Assembly: GCA_013003535.1 (NCBI GenBank)
Contig: JABDIY010000052.1
Span: 26,173-90,172 of the forward strand
Reading direction: 5' to 3'
Length of the DNA stretch: 64,000 nucleotides
Origin: Acidimicrobiales bacterium
GTDB taxonomy: Bacteria > Actinomycetota > Acidimicrobiia > Acidimicrobiales > SZUA-35
Of this stretch, positions 1 through 7,612 are shown one piece after another (position 1 is the stretch's first letter; each line of letters starts with the position of its first letter). Made by a program: the position numbers and the translations under genes. Under the pieces are notes generated by a model that was not told the DNA's origin, did no database searches, and worked only from the letters and a program-made list of their open reading frames with translations.

Positions 1-398
1 AGAACGTCGTCGATGGCGGAGTCGGTCTGCTCAACGATCATCGGGATCCAGCCGTTCAGCCGGCGACGCGAAAACGCCGACTGCACTGAGGAACGCCGCC
101 GCTTGTGCTCCGCCCCGTCAGAGACAATCATCGATCCAGGGCCGACAACCACCGCAAGCAGATTAAACCGATGGTTCCATCGAAACGAATCGTTTGGTTT
201 GGCGAAAAGTTCCCGCAATACGGCTGGATCGCCCACAATCGCGAGGCGCATCGGTCCGATGCCAAGACCACAAACAGGCCCGACGGACCGGGCCAGCTCG
301 TCGAGGACCGGTTGAGGGTCCTTTAAAATTCGCCGCAGAAGATCCAGTTGGGACAAGAGCTTCGGCGAGGGCAATCTCGCAGCATGGGCGGGACGCAT
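1..398 (-). CDS. Cytochrome P450, N-terminal part (runs off the left edge)
   Basis: Reading the minus strand from the ATG at 396-398 gives about 132 codons open to the window edge. The translation looks like the first third of a bacterial class I P450: a leader rich in L/P, then VGDPAVLRELF, then GPGSMIVSDGAEHKRRRS followed by SAFSRRRLNGWIPMIVEQTD. The DG-x-EH-x-R-x-R block is the helix C signature whose His and Arg contact haem propionates. The haem-thiolate Cys and the ExxR motif would lie outside the window, so activity cannot be judged. An AAAAAAGG stretch sits about 9-16 bases upstream of the ATG and could serve as ribosome binding site. The gene is divergent from the SARP-type regulator at 614, so that regulator may control it (inference). 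Substrate unknown. Confidence 0.85.
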   Translation of the reverse strand, partial: MRPAHAARLPSPKLLSQLDLLRRILKDPQPVLDELARSVGPVCGLGIGPMRLAIVGDPAVLRELFAKPNDSFRWNHRFNLLAVVVGPGSMIVSDGAEHKRRRSSVQSAFSRRRLNGWIPMIVEQTDSAIDDV

Positions 399-613
399 GG
401 CGATCGGGGCCTTTTTTGATTCGTTCAGCCGGCCGTGTAGTCGGTGAACATATCCTAAAGGATGTCCTCGCTGGGACGGAAGCGGTCGACCGGTCTGAAC
501 CCACCGTCGCATCGCTGCTCGTTGGGTCTCTCCTGTGACAGTTGACACCTTGGCATTCTCGGCCGCTATGGCTCATAGTCCTCGTAACGGAACTCTCTTG
601 GAGGCAGTGGCAC

Positions 614-1792
614 TTGAGGGAACAGTTGCTGGTCGATTCAGTCGGGCTGCGCATCGTCGACCCGCGCCTCGTCATAACGCTCTTGAACGGCTTTTCCGTG
701 ACCGTCGGGGGTGCGGCCGTTCCCGTCACCGCCTGGCGCACACAGAAGAGTCGGAGTCTGATGAAGATCCTGGCCCTGGCGCCGGGCTACCAGCTCCATC
801 GCGACCAGGTGATCGAGATGCTCTGGCCGGAGCTGGGGCATTCGTCGGCGACCAACAACTGGCGGTCGACACTGCATTCTGTGCGTGCCGCGCTAGAACC
901 AGGCCGACCCGCAGGTTCCTCTACGTACCTCGTTCTCGCAAACGGCATGCTCCGACTGGAGGCACCCGGCGGCATTTGGCTCGACGTCGATGCCTTCCGC
1001 GACGCATCCAGACGATGTCGCCAGCTCGGGTGTATCGATTCGTACGAGGCGGCGCTCGCGCTCTACTCGGGCGACCTCTTGCCGGAAGATCGATACGAAG
1101 ATTGGGCCATGGCCACACGAGAGTCCCTGCGAGAATTGTGGCTGACGTTGATGGTGGAGCTCGGCGCTCTCTACGAGGCGGCTGGCGAATGGGCAGCCGG
1201 AGTAACGGTCCTCGAACGAGCCACCGCCGCGGCGCCGTCGCACGAGGATGCCCACTGTGGGCTGATGCGTATTCATGCACTTGGCGGTCGCCCGGGGCAG
1301 GCCATCCGTCAGTATGAGCGCCTGAAGGAAGCGCTGGCCCGCGAGCTCGAGGTGGACCCGATGCCCGGCACGCGCGAGCTTCGCGCCGCTATCGCCAGCG
1401 GTCGGTTTGGAACCTGCGGATGGAAGGCGGAGCCAGGCCGAAACCACGGAGTGCCGACACTACGCATGACCGTACCGACACCACTCGTCGAGAACGGCGG
1501 ATTTCTGCCCGTCGAGGGTGCTTTCGAGTCCGGCAGTTCCCCGGAGTGGACGTCGATGTGCGGCGGGCCAGCGACCGTCGCCGAATCGAGACCGTTGACA
1601 TGCCGGGAACGTCAGGTCGCTGAACTCATCGCTTCAAACCTGACAAATGCTGCGATAGCCGGCCGACTCGGCATAGCCAGGCGGACCGTTGACACCCACG
1701 TGAACAAGGTCTTGCACAAGCTAGGAGTCTCGACGCGGCTCGACGTCGGTGCGGCACTGCTCCGTGTCAGCAGGTCGCGTACGTATACCTAG
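614..1792 (+). CDS. SARP/BTAD-type transcriptional activator with C-terminal LuxR helix-turn-helix
   Basis: The N-terminal ~95 residues resemble the winged-helix DNA-binding domain of SARP regulators (LNGFSVTVGG, then SRSLMKILALAPGYQLHRDQ and VIEMLWPE). A bacterial transcriptional activator domain of TPR-like helices follows (about residues 100-260, ending LEVDPMPGTREL). The C-terminal ~60 residues form a LuxR-type HTH (LTCRERQVAELIASNLTNAA then RTVDTHVNKVLHKLG). Having two different DNA-binding modules at opposite ends is uncommon. The frame is open upstream to a TTG at 542. I prefer the TTG at 614 because GGAGG lies nine bases before it and the protein then begins just ahead of the winged helix. 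It sits between the divergent P450 and the copper protein operon, so either could be its target (inference). Confidence 0.85.
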   Translation: MREQLLVDSVGLRIVDPRLVITLLNGFSVTVGGAAVPVTAWRTQKSRSLMKILALAPGYQLHRDQVIEMLWPELGHSSATNNWRSTLHSVRAALEPGRPAGSSTYLVLANGMLRLEAPGGIWLDVDAFRDASRRCRQLGCIDSYEAALALYSGDLLPEDRYEDWAMATRESLRELWLTLMVELGALYEAAGEWAAGVTVLERATAAAPSHEDAHCGLMRIHALGGRPGQAIRQYERLKEALARELEVDPMPGTRELRAAIASGRFGTCGWKAEPGRNHGVPTLRMTVPTPLVENGGFLPVEGAFESGSSPEWTSMCGGPATVAESRPLTCRERQVAELIASNLTNAAIAGRLGIARRTVDTHVNKVLHKLGVSTRLDVGAALLRVSRSRTYT

Positions 1793-1955
1793 CGACGGGG
1801 ATGCTTATCGATTGACCCTTCGTTAATGGCGCCAGTTCAGCGTCGAGGTGCGAGCAACCAATGCAAGGGCGATCAGCCCATCACCGTCATACCGACCTCT
1901 GACACCCCCACACGCGGCTGGCACGCGACCAACATCCCATCGAAGGAGAAGGCCC

Positions 1956-3272
1956 ATGATCAACCACCTGAATAGCATCCGTCGAGCCCGAAATTCCAGC
2001 GGCCGAACATCTGCGCGAAGAAGGCTGTTGTTCGTTTCTAGCGCGCTGGTGCTCCTGGTTGCAGCCTGTGGGAGTGGCGATGACAACTCTGCCGTCACGG
2101 TCGCCGGCCAAACCACCAGCGATGGATCGACCACAGAGTCGTCGCCTACAACGGAACCAACAACCGCACCAACGACCGCCCCACCGACGGCGGGGCCGAT
2201 GGAGTACACCGTGCTGGTCGACGGACGCGTAGACGAGTTCAATGGTGCTTTCTTCGCCTACTTCCCCGACACAATCACCGTGCACCCTGGCGACACGATC
2301 ATCTACAAGAGCGTCTTCTCCGGTGAACCGCACTCTGTCACCTTCGGTAGCGTTGTGGAGACAGCGATCGCCGAGTTCGAGAAGCTGACCCCGGAGCAGT
2401 TGCAGAGCGAGGGACCACCACCTCCCGAACTCGAAGCTGCCTTCGCAGCCATCCCGGCGATGCTGCCAGAGGGCCCGGGCGACGCCAACCAGAACAGCGT
2501 CAATCCGTGCTTCGTCGGAGAAGGGGAGCCCGTGCCGACTGATGTGACTTCGCAGTGCCCGGTGACCGAACCAAGCCCATTCACTGGGACGGAAACGTTC
2601 TACAACTCTGGTTTCCTTCCGGACGGTGAAATCTTCAGGCTGGAGATCGCCGAGGACATCGCACCCGGGACCTACCGGGCACTATGCACGCTGCACTTCA
2701 CCGAAATGATTTCCGAGGTGACGGTTGTGCCTGCGGATGAGCCGGTTCTAACGCCCGACGAGGTGGCGGCACTGGCACAGGAACAGCTCGACGAATTCGC
2801 CGACCAAATGTTGCCAGCGGTCGAAGGTGCCAAGGCCGCTGCGACGCCCGGCAACGTGCTCGCCGGGCTCGGTTCCGAGGACGTACCGCAGGTGCTGGGC
2901 GTCGACTTCATTCCCGCCGATTCGACTGCCACAGCAGGCGAGACCGTCACATGGTCCATCATCGGGCCGCATACGGTCAGCTTCAATCCGCCGGAGAGTG
3001 CCAGGACAGTCCTCGTCAAGGGCGAAGACGACGGCTACCACCTCGTGGAGGAGGCGCTCGCGCCCGCTGGATTCGAGCCACCGCCGCCGTCGGAGGGTGA
3101 GGGTGAAGGTCCACCGCCACCGGTGGACGGCGGCACCTGGGACGGAACCGGCTTCTTCAGCTCCGGGCTGATGTTCGGTGGCGACTTCACCTTGGCGATC
3201 ACTACGCCGGGGACCTATGACTACATCTGCCTGATCCACCCAGAGATGCAAGGCACGGTCACAATCGAATGA
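1956..3272 (+). CDS. Lipoprotein with two cupredoxin (blue copper) domains
   Basis: This 438-residue protein has a basic N-terminus, a hydrophobic stretch and a lipobox ending at Cys38 (LLVAAC), then a Thr/Pro-rich linker. Two plastocyanin-like domains follow. Domain 1 has His126 in EPHSVTF and the C-terminal loop Cys244-x2-His247-x3-Met251. Domain 2 has His339 in GPHTVSF and Cys425-x2-His428-x2-Met431. Both sets match type 1 copper ligand patterns, so both could bind Cu and carry electrons on the outer face of the membrane. The start is chosen at ATG 1956 with AAGGAG upstream; the frame is open further 5'. Its stop overlaps the start of the multicopper oxidase gene (ATGA), which implies translational coupling. 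It is probably the electron partner of that enzyme (inference). Confidence 0.88.
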   Translation: MINHLNSIRRARNSSGRTSARRRLLFVSSALVLLVAACGSGDDNSAVTVAGQTTSDGSTTESSPTTEPTTAPTTAPPTAGPMEYTVLVDGRVDEFNGAFFAYFPDTITVHPGDTIIYKSVFSGEPHSVTFGSVVETAIAEFEKLTPEQLQSEGPPPPELEAAFAAIPAMLPEGPGDANQNSVNPCFVGEGEPVPTDVTSQCPVTEPSPFTGTETFYNSGFLPDGEIFRLEIAEDIAPGTYRALCTLHFTEMISEVTVVPADEPVLTPDEVAALAQEQLDEFADQMLPAVEGAKAAATPGNVLAGLGSEDVPQVLGVDFIPADSTATAGETVTWSIIGPHTVSFNPPESARTVLVKGEDDGYHLVEEALAPAGFEPPPPSEGEGEGPPPPVDGGTWDGTGFFSSGLMFGGDFTLAITTPGTYDYICLIHPEMQGTVTIE

Positions 3273-6200
3273 TTCGCCGCGGGGCGCCCGTTCTGTGTTG
3301 TTTGATGGTCCTGGCTCTTCTAGGGGCCATCGACAACACGACGGAGGGTGGCGAGGTTCATGTCCCTGGCACCACGACCGACGGTAGCCAGGTCCACGAC
3401 CACGGCCACGATGACCACGCCGGGGACCACGACCACGCAGGGGATCACCCCCACCAGATCGTTTCTCAAATCGGCGGTACATCCGAGGGTGAGCCGAGCG
3501 GTCACGAGCACGACGAGGGTCTCGTCCTGCGTCCGACCACCGAGGAAACGGTTGCTGGCGACGGTACGTGCCTCGATGGCGCCCCCACCAGGGACTACGA
3601 CGTGGTGGCGCTGGCCGTCGACATCACGCTCAATCGCTACGGTGATCACGACCCCGATGGGCGGATGTATGCGCTGGCGGCCGACGTGGACGCGGTACGA
3701 GCTGCCGAGAAGGGTAGGGCAGACGCCGTTTCGCCAGGACTGCAGGGGGACGCCATCCAGCCGCTGGTCTTGCGGGTATTGCCCGGCGAGTGTCTTCGTA
3801 TCTCACTGACCAATCAACTCTCCAGCGAGCCCGCGAGCATCCACATCCACGCGTCCTCGCTCGTGCTCAGTCCCGACGGGACACCGGCGACGGCGGCAAA
3901 TCCGGCTGCGCTGGCGGAGCCCGGATCATCCGTCATGTACGAGTGGATGGTGCCAGAGTCCGAACCGGAAGGAACCCACGTTTTCCATTCCCACGGCGAC
4001 GCCCGCACGCAGTCCGGTCATGGTCTTTTCGGGGCGGTCATCGTGGAGCCATCCGGCTCGGAGTGGCGAGACCCGCGCACAGGCGCCATGACAACGCAAT
4101 GGGATGCCGTGGTCGTTCCCGAAGACGGCGTGGCATTCCGCGAATTCGTCATCTTCTATCACGAGATTGGCGATGAGAACTACCTAGTACTCGATAGCGA
4201 CGACCATCCACTCCCCGTCGTGGACCCCACCACCAGCGCCTATCGCCCCGGTGCCCGAGCGCTGAACTATCGCAGCGAGCCGTTCATGAACCGCCTCGAG
4301 CTGGCGCAGGAGGAAACGGGAATCATCGACGAGTCACTCGCGTACAGCTCGTACTCGTTCGGCGACCCGGCGACGCCGATTCAACGGACCTACATTGGCG
4401 ACCCGGTGAAGGAGCGCGTGGTCCACGCCGGCCCCGAGGTGTTCCATGTGCACCATGTGCACGGCGGGTCGGTTCGGTGGCGACGGCAGCCCGGCGCGAG
4501 TCCGTCCGATGCCGAGCATGGTCTGGAGAAACACCCTGCGCTACTCCCGGGCCCTTCCGAACGAACCGATTCCCAGACACTCGGCCCCTCGGAAACCTTT
4601 GATGTCGACCACGAATGTGCAGCAGGCGGGTGCCAGCAAGGCGCCGGCGACTATCTCGTCCACTGTCATGTGGCGCACCACTACTTCGCAGGGATGTGGG
4701 GAATCTGGCGCGTCTACAACACCCTGCAAGACGGCACGGCATCGACCGACTCGCTCGCACCGCTGCCCTCCCTTCCGGATCGCCCGGACGCCGTCGCGCC
4801 GGCCGTCACCTCGGACCTGTTAGAGGATGCGGCACTGGCGCGGGCGCAGGATTCGCTGCCTCCGGCCGGTGTTCCGAGGGGCTATGACGCCTCAGTGTTC
4901 GATTGGACCGAAGAGAACGACCGCATTGTCAATCAACCGGAGACCCTCGCCGAGTGGCCCGGCTATGCCTCGCCGACGCCGGGTATCCGCCCGCCGATCC
5001 TATTCGATGGCTCCACGGGCCGCCCGGCCTACCCGATGCTGCGACCACACCTGGGCGCACGGCCTCCATTCGCACCCGGTCATGGGCCCGCCGCGTACAT
5101 CGACCGCCCACGCGCTGACGGCCTGCCGGCGCCGCCGGGCGCAGACGGACCCGAGTCTTTATGTCCTGCCGGGACAACGGTTCGATCATTCGCGCTCCGG
5201 GCCACTGAGTTACCGGTTCCGCTCAACCAGCGGCTTGGCATCGTCGACCCGTCCGGCGTCATCTTCGTGTTGGCGGAAGATGAGACCGCTCTTCTGGCGG
5301 ACCCGGAGCTTCGCGCTCCTCTGGCCATTCGAGCCAACGCCGGTCAAGACTGCGTCGACGTCACCTTGACCAATGCGGTGCCGGACAACGGCGACCATCC
5401 ATTCAGCAAGATCAGCGCGCACGTCCACTTCATGCAGTTCGATGTGCAGTCGAGCGACGGGGTGAACACCGGGTTCAACTACGAGCAGACGTTGCGACCT
5501 TTCGCAGAAGAAGGCGAGCGACTCGTTTCGGCGGTTCAGCCGGGTGACACCAGGATCCCGCTCGTCAACGCTGACCGTTTCAGCGTCGGCGCGTTCGTCG
5601 GCATCGGCATGGAGGACAGTGCCGGTTTCGAAACTCGACGCATCGTGGAGATAGATCCCGCCGGGTGGATCACGGTGGACCGCCCGTTGGTTCGCGCCCA
5701 CCAAGCCGACGCGATTGTCAGCACAGAGTTTCTCCGGCAGCGCTGGTATCCCGACGCCCAGGTAGGCACGGCGTACTTTCACGATCACGTGAACGGCATC
5801 AGGACCTGGCAGCGTGGCCTGGTCGGTGCCGTGGTTGTCGAGCCGCCCGGTGCTACGTACCACGATCCGGTAACCGGCGAGGAGGTCACTAGTGGGGCAC
5901 TCGTCGACGTGCACCTCGATGACGACGTGCCAGTCTCCGCCGACATTCGCGGCAGCTTCCGCGAGTTCGTAGCATTCATCCAGGACCCCAGTCGCTTTAG
6001 CAACGTCGATCGGTCTCCAGGGGCCAATCTGAACCTGCGCGCCGAACCGCTCGATCGACGGGACGGGCCCGTCGAACAGGTTCTGTCCTCCATCGTCCAC
6101 GGCGACCCAGCCACACCGCTGGTACGCGCCTACCTGGGTGATCCACTCGTCGTTCGGGCCACTGTCGGGGGAACCAACGAGATCCACACATGGCACCTCG

Positions 6201-7588
6201 ACGGGCATTGGTTCCGTGAAGAGCCGTGGAGCACAGACTCACAGCCAATCAATACGACGCATATCGGGATCAGCGAGCGCAAAGATTTGTCGGTTCCTGC
6301 CGCCGGCGGACCCCAGCAGCGTCCCGGTGACTACCTTTATCAGGACGGTCGAGCGCTGAAGCTGCGCGAAGGTGCCTGGGGCTTGCTCCGGGTCTTCGGC
6401 GCACAGGATGCCGGGGGCCCACTCCCCCTGCCCGGCCATGACCCGCCGACCGGGCCGCCGCCGCCGATCTGCCCCGACGACGCTCCGATCCGTAGCTATG
6501 AGGTTGCGGCGGTCGAGGCGAAGCTCGCCATGCTCGATTCGGGCTCCGGCCAGGTATTCGTGGAGGCCTCGGCCGTGGCGGCCTTTCAGAGCGGCACGAT
6601 CGTGCCAAGACCGCTGGTGTTGAGGGCGGCTGTGGGCGACTGCATCAAAGTCAGACTTACCAACCTCCTCCCGACGGGGTCGCTACCTGTTTCACTGCAT
6701 GCCGACCGCCTTGCCTACGATCCCGCCGAATCCGGAGGGGTCGAGGTGGGCATGCAACCCGCGCAGTCGGTCGCCGTCGGCGCGACCCGTGCCTACACCT
6801 TCTACGCCCACCCCGAGTACGGCGTCGGAGCAGCGATGCTGCGCGATGGCGTTGACCTCGCCCACTCTGGAGCTCGCGGGCTCTACGGGGCGATCGTCGT
6901 CGCCCCCGCCGGCTCGACCTTCGCCGACGCAACGGCTTGGTCCACGGCCGTTCGCGACGCAAACGGGCGAGCGTGGCGAGACGCGGTGCTGTTCATGCAC
7001 GACACCGACGACGCGATCGGCTCACACAGAATGCCGTACACCACCGCGGTACGGGGCGCCGTCGGTCTGAATTACGGACGGGGCGCATCGGGTCCAGTGA
7101 TCGAGGCGTTCACGGGGGACCCGCTTCGGATCCATGTCCTCGCCCCATGGAGCGAGCAGGTTCAAGTGTTCTCGCTAGAAGGCCACCGCTGGCCAATCGA
7201 TCCTGCGATGGACGGCTCGACAAGAGTTGCATCGATTGCCATTGGCGGGCTCGAATCGATCGTCGTGATTCCGGAAGGGGGAGCGGGCGGTGAGCTGCAG
7301 CTCGCTGGCACGTACGAGTTCGGCGACCATCGCGAGCCCTATCGAGAGGCTGGCCTTTTCGGCAGTCTCGTTGTGTACGACCGCTCAACGTCGGTCGACA
7401 GGATCGAGCCGCTCAGCGCAGTGTCGTCCGAGGAGCCGACAGCGCGACCGACCGACGCAGCTCTGGACACGTCCAACCGAAGTCTGCTCGTTCTCGGCTT
7501 CGCGGTGATCGCCGGTCTTCTGGCCATAACTGCAACGGTCATTCGCCGAAGTCGCTGGTCACGAAGAAACTTGTCGAAGAGAACCTAG
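3269..7588 (+). CDS. Giant multicopper oxidase-like membrane protein, three two-domain units
   Basis: The protein has 1439 residues: an N-terminal signal/anchor segment, a His/Asp-rich stretch (about 30-85, many HDH motifs), three repeated multicopper-oxidase units and a C-terminal transmembrane helix (about 1404-1425) before an Arg-rich tail. Unit 1 (about 100-485) keeps all copper motifs: H192-x-H194, H240-x-H242, H393-x2-H396-x-H398 and H465-C466-H467-x3-H471-x4-M476. Unit 2 (about 630-1045) keeps H718-x-H720, H838-x-H840 and H973/H976, but Asp978 replaces a trinuclear-site His and the HCH position reads YQD. Unit 3 (about 1065-1375) has almost no ligands. Size and six-domain layout recall large Mn(II) or Fe(II) oxidases such as MnxG, or ceruloplasmin. 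The substrate is inference. It starts inside the stop codon of the cupredoxin lipoprotein gene. Confidence 0.87.
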   Translation: MIRRGAPVLCCLMVLALLGAIDNTTEGGEVHVPGTTTDGSQVHDHGHDDHAGDHDHAGDHPHQIVSQIGGTSEGEPSGHEHDEGLVLRPTTEETVAGDGTCLDGAPTRDYDVVALAVDITLNRYGDHDPDGRMYALAADVDAVRAAEKGRADAVSPGLQGDAIQPLVLRVLPGECLRISLTNQLSSEPASIHIHASSLVLSPDGTPATAANPAALAEPGSSVMYEWMVPESEPEGTHVFHSHGDARTQSGHGLFGAVIVEPSGSEWRDPRTGAMTTQWDAVVVPEDGVAFREFVIFYHEIGDENYLVLDSDDHPLPVVDPTTSAYRPGARALNYRSEPFMNRLELAQEETGIIDESLAYSSYSFGDPATPIQRTYIGDPVKERVVHAGPEVFHVHHVHGGSVRWRRQPGASPSDAEHGLEKHPALLPGPSERTDSQTLGPSETFDVDHECAAGGCQQGAGDYLVHCHVAHHYFAGMWGIWRVYNTLQDGTASTDSLAPLPSLPDRPDAVAPAVTSDLLEDAALARAQDSLPPAGVPRGYDASVFDWTEENDRIVNQPETLAEWPGYASPTPGIRPPILFDGSTGRPAYPMLRPHLGARPPFAPGHGPAAYIDRPRADGLPAPPGADGPESLCPAGTTVRSFALRATELPVPLNQRLGIVDPSGVIFVLAEDETALLADPELRAPLAIRANAGQDCVDVTLTNAVPDNGDHPFSKISAHVHFMQFDVQSSDGVNTGFNYEQTLRPFAEEGERLVSAVQPGDTRIPLVNADRFSVGAFVGIGMEDSAGFETRRIVEIDPAGWITVDRPLVRAHQADAIVSTEFLRQRWYPDAQVGTAYFHDHVNGIRTWQRGLVGAVVVEPPGATYHDPVTGEEVTSGALVDVHLDDDVPVSADIRGSFREFVAFIQDPSRFSNVDRSPGANLNLRAEPLDRRDGPVEQVLSSIVHGDPATPLVRAYLGDPLVVRATVGGTNEIHTWHLDGHWFREEPWSTDSQPINTTHIGISERKDLSVPAAGGPQQRPGDYLYQDGRALKLREGAWGLLRVFGAQDAGGPLPLPGHDPPTGPPPPICPDDAPIRSYEVAAVEAKLAMLDSGSGQVFVEASAVAAFQSGTIVPRPLVLRAAVGDCIKVRLTNLLPTGSLPVSLHADRLAYDPAESGGVEVGMQPAQSVAVGATRAYTFYAHPEYGVGAAMLRDGVDLAHSGARGLYGAIVVAPAGSTFADATAWSTAVRDANGRAWRDAVLFMHDTDDAIGSHRMPYTTAVRGAVGLNYGRGASGPVIEAFTGDPLRIHVLAPWSEQVQVFSLEGHRWPIDPAMDGSTRVASIAIGGLESIVVIPEGGAGGELQLAGTYEFGDHREPYREAGLFGSLVVYDRSTSVDRIEPLSAVSSEEPTARPTDAALDTSNRSLLVLGFAVIAGLLAITATVIRRSRWSRRNLSKRT

Positions 7589-7612
7589 CGCACAACGGCG
7601 GGGAGCGTCAGA

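Noticed and set aside
163..741. Open frames on both strands over the left end of the window
   Set aside because: They conflict with the convincing P450 reading on the minus strand (1-398) and encode low-complexity Arg-rich peptides without family features.
5210..6208. 332-codon open frame on the minus strand
   Set aside because: Antisense to the multicopper oxidase; no recognisable domain and no ribosome binding site.
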